Shown: piece by piece, positions 1 through 4,559 of the stretch
How positions within the stretch are numbered: position 1 is the stretch's first letter
Layout of the letters: each line of letters opens with the position of its first letter
DNA from: Alkanindiges sp.
GTDB taxonomy: Bacteria; Pseudomonadota; Gammaproteobacteria; Pseudomonadales; Moraxellaceae
DNA length: 5,333 nt
Assembly (NCBI GenBank): GCA_030152125.1
Contig: JASLIR010000020.1
Span: 1-5,333, forward strand
Reading direction: 5' to 3'
Translations under genes and position numbers: made by a program
Notes under the pieces: generated by a model
Database searches by the model: none
What the model was told of the DNA's origin: nothing
What the model saw: only the letters and a program-made list of their open reading frames with translations

Positions 1-452
1 TCCTTGCTATGACGTTTCATCATCGGAAAGCCAAGGATTTTAAATGCCAGACCAAGGAAAGGAATAAAGATCAGTTCCCACTTGGTAAAAAAACGCGTCA
101 GTGGCAGGCGGGTCAGGCCAATGTACTGCATGACCGTGGTATCCAGCCATGTCTGGTGGTTACACATCAGTAGGTACTGGCCATTAATATCCAGGTCGGT
201 AGGCAGGGTGACATGCCAGTCCAGGTTCGGTAGTAAATGGTCGATCAGCCAGTTATTCACCCCCAGCCAGCTATTGGTCAGCCGGATGGCTACCTGATCC
301 ATGCGTGACGCCGGAATCAGCGTTTGCACCAGACCAGCCAGTAATACCGGTGGCCCATGCAAAAAGGTGTTGCCTGTAATAACGGTACCTGCGCTAATGC
401 CACGTAGCAGTTGGGCAGGGCTAAGGTTGGACTTCTTTTTGTCTGTAGACAT
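1..452 (-). CDS. YihG/PlsC-family membrane acyltransferase (3' part cut off by window edge)
   Basis: This is the N-terminal 150 residues of a lysophospholipid-type acyltransferase, which moves an acyl chain onto a glycerophospholipid acceptor at the inner membrane. Residues 99-104 read HQTWLD, the HX4D catalytic motif of the PlsC superfamily, preceded by LLMCN. Residues 127-149 contain IPFLGLAF and FPMMKRHS, which match the block after HX4D in E. coli YihG (from memory: VPFLGLAC, MPFMKRYS). A hydrophobic stretch at about residues 19-46 fits the N-terminal membrane anchor. The later substrate-binding motif (EGTR-like) would lie past position 1. YihG-type proteins are about 300 residues, so about half is visible. 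I chose ATG 452, with GGATGAG six bases upstream; an in-frame GTG at 467 is the alternative. The gene is divergent from the yiaD-like gene and shares its upstream region. Family assignment is firm; the exact substrate is unknown. Confidence 0.82.
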   Translation of the reverse strand, partial: MSTDKKKSNLSPAQLLRGISAGTVITGNTFLHGPPVLLAGLVQTLIPASRMDQVAIRLTNSWLGVNNWLIDHLLPNLDWHVTLPTDLDINGQYLLMCNHQTWLDTTVMQYIGLTRLPLTRFFTKWELIFIPFLGLAFKILGFPMMKRHSK

Positions 453-622
453 TAGGGTCTCATCCACGATTGTTTTGCCAAAGCTGTTTTGCCAGCGATA
501 GCCGGATGTTAAAGGGGAATTGCAGACAGTGTAAATGACACAGAGTGACATTTTAGTGATGATTTTATATACGATTGCATAGAAATCATTTAAATAGCTG
601 TCATATAAAAGTGACTTGATGC

Positions 623-631
623 TGTTATAAT
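623..631 (+). promoter_or_regulatory. Extended -10 promoter toward the yiaD-like gene
   Basis: The bases TGTTATAAT form a perfect extended -10 element (TG, one base, then consensus TATAAT at 626-631). No good -35 box stands 16-18 bases upstream, which is usual for extended -10 promoters. The predicted start is near 637-638, giving a leader of about 190 bases before ATG 830 that would include both palindromes. The start point falls inside the CRP-type site, so CRP bound there would be expected to block this promoter. Confidence 0.5.
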
Positions 632-646
632 GTGATTTGTTTCACA
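631..646. promoter_or_regulatory. CRP/Vfr-type binding site
   Basis: The bases TGTGATTTGTTTCACA match the CRP consensus TGTGA-N6-TCACA at all ten defined positions. Its centre is 638.5. On the minus strand it lies about 42 bases upstream of a start predicted from the -10-like TTATAT (608-603), the spacing of class II activation for the acyltransferase. On the plus strand it covers the start predicted from the extended -10 box at 626-631, the position of a repressor. One site may therefore set opposite responses for the two divergent genes. The motif match is seen; the regulator and its effect are inferred. Confidence 0.65.
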
Positions 647-723
647 AAATATATGAAATATTTTGATACACAGACCACAAGCTTGTCCAAAAAATAGCGC
701 TTCAAACAACAAAAGGCAGCGTA

Positions 724-753
724 TTTGTAACAAATCGCTACTTTGTTAACAAA
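724..753. promoter_or_regulatory. Tandem palindromic operator candidate
   Basis: Two near-identical palindromes lie side by side: TTTGTAACAAA at 724-734 and TTTGTTAACAAA at 742-753. They are separated by seven bases, with centres about 18.5 bases apart. Each is perfectly self-complementary (the first around a single central base). Paired dyads of this kind upstream of a gene are typical of an operator for a dimeric repressor or activator. They lie 77-106 bases before the start codon of the yiaD-like gene, downstream of the predicted promoter. I do not recognise the cognate regulator. Confidence 0.4.
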
Positions 754-816
754 AAAAGCCTAGTTTGCGTGACGACAAGCTTGGACAATGATTTCCAGCA
801 AGTTCAATAAATTATC

Positions 817-821
817 AGGAG
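817..821 (+). promoter_or_regulatory. Ribosome binding site deciding the yiaD-like start
   Basis: AGGAG stands eight bases before ATG 830. The longer reading frame from ATG 788 has no comparable site, and its first 14 residues would place a hydrophilic stretch before the lipoprotein signal peptide. The start at 830 is therefore preferred. Confidence 0.8.
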
Positions 822-829
822 AACAATCC

Positions 830-1474
830 ATGCGTGCACTTGTTATTACAGCGATGGTAGGAAGTCTGGCATTAGCCGGTTGTGTGACTGATCCTAACAC
901 CGGTCAGCAATCCATTAGCAAAGCGGCTGTTGGCGCTGGTCTGGGTGCTTTGCTGGGTGCAGGGGTTGCCAAGTCTAACGCCGACTCTGACAAAATGGGC
1001 CGCGCTGCAGCCATTGGTGCTGTGGTAGGGGGCGCTGCCGGTTTCCTTCTGGATCAGAAAGAAAAGAAACTGAAACAGCAAATGGCTGGTACCGGTGTTG
1101 ATGTATCGCGTAACGCGGACGGTTCTATTGGTCTGGTAATGCCGGGTAACATCACCTTTGCTACCAACTCTGCCTCTATTAGCCCAAGCTTTTACGGCAC
1201 CCTGAACAAGGTAGCCGCTACACTGGCCGAAGACAACAAAACTGCGATTGTAGTAAGTGGTTTTACTGACAATACCGGTAATGACTCCATTAACATCCCG
1301 TTGTCACAAAGCCGTGCGCAAAGTGTTGTTAACTACCTGGTAAGCCAGGGCGTGTCTTCCAGCCGTCTGAATGCCCAGGGTTATGGTTCTGCACAGCCTA
1401 TCGGCTCTAATGCGACACCGGAAGGCCGTCAGCAAAACCGCCGTGTAGAACTGAGCATTTATGCCAAAAACTAA
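830..1474 (+). CDS. yiaD: YiaD-like OmpA-family outer membrane lipoprotein
   Basis: The 214-residue product is a peptidoglycan-associated lipoprotein. Residues 1-18 form a lipoprotein signal peptide ending in the lipobox LAGC, with C18 as the lipidated residue. Residue 19 is V, not D, so Lol sorting to the outer membrane is expected. Residues 33-75 are a glycine-zipper segment (GAGLGALLGAG and AAAIGAVVGGAAG), then a short charged linker with KEKKLK. Residues about 105-212 are an OmpA-like peptidoglycan-binding domain: GFTDNTG at 144-150, LSQSRA at 158-163, GRQQNRRVEL at 199-208. D147 and R162 are 15 residues apart, the same spacing as the diaminopimelate-binding Asp and Arg of A. baumannii OmpA. 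Length and order match E. coli YiaD (about 219 residues). It is transcribed alone and followed by its own terminator. The family is certain; the physiological role in this organism is inferred. Confidence 0.92.
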   Translation: MRALVITAMVGSLALAGCVTDPNTGQQSISKAAVGAGLGALLGAGVAKSNADSDKMGRAAAIGAVVGGAAGFLLDQKEKKLKQQMAGTGVDVSRNADGSIGLVMPGNITFATNSASISPSFYGTLNKVAATLAEDNKTAIVVSGFTDNTGNDSINIPLSQSRAQSVVNYLVSQGVSSSRLNAQGYGSAQPIGSNATPEGRQQNRRVELSIYAKN

Positions 1475-1508
1475 GTTTGTGAAAAAACTAAGTTTACGAA
1501 AAACTGAG
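1466..1508 (+). repeat. Short 17-base tandem repeat over the yiaD-like stop codon
   Basis: The unit AAAACTAAGTTTGTGAA begins at 1467 and recurs once at 1484 as AAAACTAAGTTTACGAA, with a partial third copy (AAAACTGAGG) near 1500. The first copy contains the TAA stop at 1472-1474, so the duplication covers the last codons and the stop. It probably arose by replication slippage. Confidence 0.55.
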
Positions 1509-1532
1509 GCTTAAGGTTCCAGGCTTACAGGC

Positions 1533-1549
1533 TCAGGCAAACTGCCTGA
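1533..1549 (+). other. Small hairpin downstream of the yiaD-like gene
   Basis: TCAGGCA (1533-1539) and TGCCTGA (1543-1549) form a seven-base-pair stem with loop AAC. There is no T-run after it, so it is not a terminator by itself. It may stabilise the transcript 3' end ahead of the true terminator at 1571-1610. Confidence 0.35.
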
Positions 1550-1570
1550 ACCAGTGCTAGGGCAAAAGCT

Positions 1571-1610
1571 GAAACAAAAAGGCCGGTTGATTAACTGGCC
1601 TTTTTGTTTT
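1571..1610 (+). terminator. Strong intrinsic terminator after the yiaD-like gene
   Basis: A stem of up to 18 pairs, with G-T wobbles only near the two ends of the helix, has arms 1571-1588 and 1593-1610 and loop GATT. Its GC-rich core is GGCC (1581-1584) paired with GGCC (1597-1600). The right arm supplies the T-rich tract (TTTTTGTTTT) and the left arm the matching A-rich tract, so it could also act on the other strand. Confidence 0.9.
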
Positions 1611-1700
1611 ACCGTTGGTCGTGTGGCAGATGATTTACGCACATCACAATCGTTTTGTGTTATTCTGCGACGCATATGTTAGGATCATTTGAGATCACAA

Positions 1701-1716
1701 TCCGCATTGAGGCGGA
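1701..1716 (+). promoter_or_regulatory. Leader hairpin before the DUF2846-like lipoprotein gene
   Basis: TCCGC (1701-1705) pairs with GCGGA (1712-1716) around a six-base loop. It sequesters the GAGGCGGA stretch that would otherwise be the only purine-rich site for the upstream ATG at 1730. The promoter is probably just before it: TATGTT (1675-1680) or TAGGAT (1680-1685) could be -10 boxes, but no good -35 box was found. Confidence 0.3.
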
Positions 1717-1750
1717 ATAAACAAAAAAGATGAAGCGCCTGAGGGAAGCC

Positions 1751-2557
1751 ATGCGTTATTTGCCGATCATGATGATGTTAGGGATTGCGGTTACTGGTTG
1801 TAGCAGCATGCAGCCATCAAAACCCATCAAATTTAACCTTTTCGGGTTAATTCGGGAAACGCCGAAGGTGGAAAACACCGCACCGGAAAACAAGTCCACC
1901 CTGAAAACCATTGATTATGCCAATACAGATCTGGATAAAAACCAGTATAACCTGGATGCATTTTCTGTGGGCGGCTGGGTTAACCAGAAGCAGGGGGATG
2001 CCTTTAAAGAGGTAAAACCAAGCAGCCCTGAAAATGCGATTGTTTATCTGTATCGCATCGACAGCCGCTGGAACCGTCAGGAAATTCTGGCACCAAACTT
2101 CTTTTTAAATGACCGCCGTATTCCAAGCCTGTTAAATAACCATTATTACTGGATTGAGCTGCCTGCTGGCGTTTATCGCATGAATGTCAGCCATCCGCTG
2201 GCAATTTTACATTTCCAGGAAGGTTCGGCAGCTGATTTTGAAGTGAAAGGTGGGCAGACCTATTTCCTGCGTTATGAAGAGCAGGCTTTCCGTGGCAAGC
2301 CTGATAAGTCGCTGGGCTTGCTGCAGGCCAAGTATATCATGCAGATGCCAACCAATACCGGTTTGCAGGAAATTCGTACTACACAGATGAAAAGCCCCGG
2401 TTTGAGTTTTGTGGACCGTGGTGGTCAACCGGATCAGGCCAGCCTGCCGGTATTTAATGACCAGAAGCCGCGTTATGTGAAGAGCAGTCGCCTGGAAGAG
2501 GTGGAGTATCCACAAACCAGCAAACCATTTAAGCTGTGGAATCCATTAACCTGGTAA
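1751..2557 (+). CDS. Lipoprotein with DUF2846-like domain
   Basis: The 268-residue product is an exported lipoprotein of unknown function. Residues 1-17 form a short signal peptide (MRYLPIMMMLGIAVTGC) with lipobox VTGC; C17 is lipidated and residue 18 is S, predicting the outer membrane. Residues about 95-177 resemble DUF2846: AIVYLYR at 96-102, a hydrophobic FFLNDRRIPSL strand region at 117-127, YYWIELPAG at 132-140, and GGQTYFLRYE at 167-176. This looks like a beta-rich domain. The C-terminal 90 residues are polar, with a final KPFKLWNPLTW. I chose ATG 1751 because GAGGGA (1741-1746) precedes it. An in-frame ATG at 1730 would add seven residues (MKRLREA) but has no free ribosome site. The gene has terminators on both sides, so it is a single-gene unit. 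No catalytic motif is visible. Confidence 0.8.
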   Translation: MRYLPIMMMLGIAVTGCSSMQPSKPIKFNLFGLIRETPKVENTAPENKSTLKTIDYANTDLDKNQYNLDAFSVGGWVNQKQGDAFKEVKPSSPENAIVYLYRIDSRWNRQEILAPNFFLNDRRIPSLLNNHYYWIELPAGVYRMNVSHPLAILHFQEGSAADFEVKGGQTYFLRYEEQAFRGKPDKSLGLLQAKYIMQMPTNTGLQEIRTTQMKSPGLSFVDRGGQPDQASLPVFNDQKPRYVKSSRLEEVEYPQTSKPFKLWNPLTW

Positions 2558-2620
2558 GTGTAAGCACCGCCTGAATATCCTTTCCAGTTGGTAGAGGGTC
2601 AGGGTGAGGGTTTTAAAGAT

Positions 2621-2650
2621 ATTAAAAGCACCTTCGGGTGCTTTTTTAAT
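2621..2650 (+). terminator. Intrinsic terminator with UUCG loop
   Basis: AAAAGCACC (2624-2632) pairs with GGTGCTTTT (2637-2645) around a TTCG tetraloop closed by C-G, an exceptionally stable RNA loop. The run TTTTTT (2642-2647) follows. It ends the DUF2846-like gene 64 bases after its stop codon. Confidence 0.92.
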
Positions 2651-2755
2651 GCCTGATTATTGCTATGGAATAGCGTTGCAACAATGCTTATGAAGAAAAC
2701 TCAATAACAATCAAAAAAATATCATTAAAAATAAATAAACAAGTTTGCTAGATTA
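2651..2755. other. AT-rich spacer left of the mobile element
   Basis: About 105 bases, strongly AT-rich from 2700 to 2745, with no ORF. Before the element inserted, this stretch would have lain about 50 bases upstream of metY. It may hold the old promoter-proximal region of that gene, although I could not find a clear -35/-10 pair across the reconstructed empty site. Confidence 0.35.
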
Positions 2756-2779
2756 GGGTCTGTTGACATTTCATATGCA
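2756..2779 (+). repeat. Left terminal inverted repeat of the element
   Basis: The first 11 bases match the right end exactly and 19 of the first 24 match without gaps. A GTGCG block follows with a one-base shift. It carries TTGACA at 2763-2768, identical to a -35 box reading inward, but no -10 box lies at the right distance. Confidence 0.75.
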
Positions 2780-2785
2780 GAGTGC

Positions 2786-2884
2786 GTTGTAGGCTAAAAT
2801 TGATTCAAACAAGGCGTGAAACGCAGGCAATGGTGAGCCCTTGGCAAGTTTCACAACGAAGTTTGGGACAGTTTTAGCCACAAC
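2786..2884 (+). repeat. Left-half stem-loop of the element
   Basis: Arms 2786-2799 and 2872-2884 form 13 base pairs (GTTGT, then bulged A2791, then GGCTAAAA, against TTTTAGCCACAAC). Within the loop, GTGAAAC (2816-2822) pairs with GTTTCAC (2848-2854). The right half folds the same way. Confidence 0.6.
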
Positions 2885-2888
2885 CTGA

Positions 2889-2919
2889 GGCAGTATTAAA
2901 GCATTGCTTTAATACTGCC
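2889..2919. repeat. Central perfect palindrome of the element
   Basis: Arms GGCAGTATTAAAGCA (2889-2903) and TGCTTTAATACTGCC (2905-2919) are perfectly complementary around one central T. The dyad centre at 2904 is one base from the midpoint of the element (2905). As RNA or single-stranded DNA it would form a very stable hairpin. Confidence 0.85.
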
Positions 2920-2924
2920 GGAAG

Positions 2925-3025
2925 GACAGGGACATTTTTTGCCGCTGCTGCGTTATTCATTGCTCCTTTAGAACCACTAAAGATCGCAATTCATGCCTTG
3001 CATCGTCTAAAAAACGTCCACTGTC
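2925..3025 (+). repeat. Right-half stem-loop of the element
   Basis: Arms 2925-2940 and 3009-3025 form 15 base pairs with one A-C mismatch (2934/3015) and bulged A3020. Within the loop, ATTGC (2959-2963) pairs with GCAAT (2986-2990), and inside that CTTTAG (2966-2971) pairs with CTAAAG (2977-2982). The arrangement mirrors the left half. Confidence 0.6.
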
Positions 3026-3030
3026 GCACC

Positions 3031-3054
3031 TTCACCTGAATTATCAACAGACCC
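3031..3054 (-). repeat. Right terminal inverted repeat of the element
   Basis: Read on the minus strand from 3054, this end starts GGGTCTGTTGATAATTCA, against GGGTCTGTTGACATTTCA at the left end. The subterminal CAAGGCATGA follows on the minus strand at 3000-2991, against CAAGGCGTGA at 2810-2819 on the plus strand. Confidence 0.75.
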
Positions 3055-3091
3055 TAGCCTTAGAGACAGACTCTTATTGTAAGTTTTATTC

Positions 3092-3095
3092 AGGA
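3092..3095 (+). promoter_or_regulatory. Ribosome binding site for metY GTG start
   Basis: AGGA stands eight bases before GTG 3104. The first residues (MKAETIAIHAGY) match the usual N-terminus of the enzyme family, so the GTG start is well supported. Only 49 bases separate the right end of the mobile element from this start codon, and no convincing promoter was found in them. Confidence 0.75.
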
Positions 3096-3103
3096 AAAAC
3101 AAC

Positions 3104-4375
3104 GTGAAAGCAGAAACGATAGCCATCCATGCCGGTTACACGCCAGACCCGACCACCAAGGCGGTAGCAGTGCCGGTGTATCAAACCACATCGTATGCTT
3201 TTGATAATACCCAACATGGGGCCGACCTGTTTGACCTGAAAGTGCAGGGTAATATTTATACCCGGATTATGAATCCGACTACGGCAGTGCTAGAAGAGCG
3301 TGTGGCTGCGCTGGAAGGTGGGATTGGTGCAGTAGCACTGGCCTCCGGTATGGCAGCCATTACCTATGCCATTCAAACCATTGCCGAGGCGGGGGACAAT
3401 ATTGTATCGGTATCCACCCTGTATGGTGGGACCTATAACCTGTTTGCGCATACCTTGCCTAAGCAGGGCATAGAAGTGCGTTTTTTTGATTACCGTCACC
3501 CGGAACAACTGGAGCAGTTAATCGATAGTAAAACCAAGCTGGTGTTTGCCGAGTCAATTGGTAATCCGCTAGGCAATGTGGTGGAACTGAAAAAAATCAG
3601 CGAGATTGCCCACCGTCTGGGTGTGCCGGTGGTGGTAGACAATACGGTGGCTACCCCCATTTTGCAGCGTTCCTTTGAGCATGGTGCGGATATTGTGGTT
3701 CATTCGCTGACCAAATACATTGGCGGGCATGGCAACAGCATTGGTGGCATTGTGGTGGATAGCGGCAAGTTTCCGTGGGGAGAGCATAAAGCGCGTTTTC
3801 CGGTGCTGAATACGCCAGACCCAAGCTACCACGGGGTTAATTATGTGGAGGCGCTGGGTGCGGCTGCCTATATTGCCCGTTTGCGTGTGGTGCCATTGCG
3901 CAACACGGGGGCAGCATTAAGCCCGTTTAATGCCTTCCTGATTTTGCAGGGGCTGGAAACACTGGCACTGCGTATAGAACGCCATAGCGATAATGCATTG
4001 AAGGTAGCGCAATACCTGACACAGCACCCCAAGGTAAAATGGGTGAACTATGCCGCTTTGCCGGAGCATCCGCAGCATCACCTGGTGGATGAATATTTAA
4101 GTGGTAAGGCTTCCGGCATTTTATCCTTTGGCGTACAGGATGGCCGTGAAGGTGGTACCCGCTTTATTGATGCCCTGAAACTGTTTACCCGTCTGGTCAA
4201 CATTGGTGATGCCAAAAGCCTGGCTTGCCATCCGGCGACTACCACGCATCGTCAGCTTAGCCCTGAAGAGTTGCAAAAGGCCGGGGTGAGTGAGGATCTG
4301 GTGCGTTTGTCTGTGGGTATTGAGCATATTGATGATTTGATTGCCGACCTGGAGCAGGCGCTGGCCGCAGTATAG
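3104..4375 (+). CDS. metY: O-acetylhomoserine sulfhydrylase (aminocarboxypropyltransferase)
   Basis: This cytoplasmic PLP enzyme makes homocysteine from O-acetylhomoserine and sulfide, the direct-sulfhydrylation route to methionine. The 423 residues are full length for MetY (about 425-430) and form a single Cys/Met-metabolism PLP domain. YTRIMNPTT at 52-60 holds the Tyr and Arg that bind PLP phosphate from the partner subunit. LASGMAA at 79-85 and STLYGGTYN at 104-112 hold the phosphate-binding loop and the stacking Tyr (Y107). VVVDN at 176-180 gives D179 for the pyridine nitrogen. HSLTKYIGGHG at 200-210 contains the Schiff-base lysine K204. SLACHPATTTHRQL at 372-385 is the carboxylate-binding loop that closes the active site. 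The inserted region around residues 222-245 (FPW, SYHG) is typical of MetY rather than MetB/MetZ. The start is GTG. The gene stands alone; no metX is visible. A mobile element lies just upstream. Confidence 0.95.
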   Translation: MKAETIAIHAGYTPDPTTKAVAVPVYQTTSYAFDNTQHGADLFDLKVQGNIYTRIMNPTTAVLEERVAALEGGIGAVALASGMAAITYAIQTIAEAGDNIVSVSTLYGGTYNLFAHTLPKQGIEVRFFDYRHPEQLEQLIDSKTKLVFAESIGNPLGNVVELKKISEIAHRLGVPVVVDNTVATPILQRSFEHGADIVVHSLTKYIGGHGNSIGGIVVDSGKFPWGEHKARFPVLNTPDPSYHGVNYVEALGAAAYIARLRVVPLRNTGAALSPFNAFLILQGLETLALRIERHSDNALKVAQYLTQHPKVKWVNYAALPEHPQHHLVDEYLSGKASGILSFGVQDGREGGTRFIDALKLFTRLVNIGDAKSLACHPATTTHRQLSPEELQKAGVSEDLVRLSVGIEHIDDLIADLEQALAAV

Positions 4376-4403
4376 GAAGGTTTAAGGACTGTTAAAAGTA
4401 GAA

Positions 4404-4434
4404 GCATGGCCAGAGTATCAGGCCTGCCGTTTTT
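4404..4434 (+). terminator. Weak hairpin terminator candidate after metY
   Basis: GCA, bulged T, GGCC (4404-4411) can pair with GGCCTGC (4421-4427) around a nine-base loop, followed two bases later by TTTTT (4430-4434). It lies 28 bases after the metY stop. It is weaker than the structure at 4442-4524, which probably does most of the work. Confidence 0.4.
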
Positions 4435-4441
4435 AATCAGC

Positions 4442-4524
4442 TCACGCTGGCTGCGATGAGCGTTCATCATCTGTAGTACATCATCTACAGGATTGAACGC
4501 TGATGTAGCCAGCGTGATTTTTTT
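4442..4524 (+). terminator. Large three-stem hairpin terminator after metY
   Basis: Three stacked stems separated by internal loops make one long arm. TCACGCTGGCT (4442-4452) pairs with AGCCAGCGTGA (4507-4517), 11 perfect pairs. AGCGTTCA (4459-4466) pairs with TGAACGCT (4494-4501), eight pairs. CTGTAG (4471-4476) pairs with CTACAG (4485-4490), six pairs. Seven T follow at 4518-4524. It lies between convergent genes, but the T-run is only on the metY side, so it acts mainly on the plus strand. It is far longer than a usual terminator and may derive from a repeated palindromic element. Confidence 0.75.
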
Positions 4525-4559
4525 ATGCTGTTATTCTATAGCCATAGCACTATTTTAGT

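Larger units (their letters stand above)
453..829. promoter_or_regulatory. Divergent intergenic regulatory region
   Basis: This is 377 bases without a convincing gene, lying between two divergently transcribed genes. It is AT-rich from about 540 to 770. It holds a CRP-type site, an extended -10 promoter and tandem palindromes, listed separately. For the minus-strand gene, candidate -10 boxes read TATAAA (569 down to 564) and TTATAT (608 down to 603). The second would start transcription about 42 bases from the CRP-site centre, the usual class II activation geometry. An 8-base inverted repeat, TTGTCCAA at 683-690 and TTGGACAA at 781-788, brackets the palindromes; the flanking ACAAGCTTG is also present as a direct repeat at 677-685 and 775-783. 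Confidence 0.6.
2756..3054. mobile_element. 299-base MITE-like element with TA flanks
   Basis: The stretch begins GGGTCTGTTGA and ends with its exact complement TCAACAGACCC, and both ends are flanked by TA (2754-2755 and 3055-3056). That suggests a TA target duplication as made by IS630/Tc1-type or some IS5-group transposases. It has no ORF of useful length, so it would depend on a transposase supplied in trans. It is mirror-symmetric: a subterminal CAAGGCRTGA motif starts exactly 54 bases from each end, a perfect palindrome sits at the centre (2889-2919), and each half folds into its own stem-loop at mirrored positions. It lies in the metY upstream region. I do not recognise the element by name. 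The inverted ends are seen; mobility is inferred. Confidence 0.75.

Noticed and set aside
82..501. Two plus-strand open frames (82-297 and 301-501)
   Set aside because: They lie opposite the acyltransferase coding strand, have no ribosome site or family resemblance, and read as antisense shadows.
788..829. Longer N-terminus of the YiaD-like protein from ATG 788
   Set aside because: No ribosome site before 788, whereas AGGAG precedes ATG 830, which gives a normal 18-residue lipoprotein signal peptide.
1624..1665. A second CRP-like site in CACATCACAA...TTTTGTGTTA
   Set aside because: Half-sites do not have the TGTGA-N6-TCACA spacing or bases; only loose TGTG/CACA words are present.
2763..2800. 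TTGACA in the left end of the element as a promoter for metY
   Set aside because: No -10 box lies 16-19 bases downstream; the best match (TAAAAT at 2795-2800) is 26 bases away, which is too far.
2889..2919. The central palindrome as an intrinsic terminator
   Set aside because: No T-run follows the right arm (it continues GGAAGGACAG); the six T at 2935-2940 are too far and belong to the right-half stem.
2756..3054. A SAM or other methionine riboswitch upstream of metY
   Set aside because: The structure is explained by inverted ends with TA flanks and mirror symmetry. I see none of the known SAM-riboswitch conserved cores, and no terminator or anti-terminator pair adjoins the start codon.
4252..4470. 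Minus-strand frame spanning the metY end and hairpin
   Set aside because: It overlaps metY codons and a terminator hairpin, with no ribosome site or domain.
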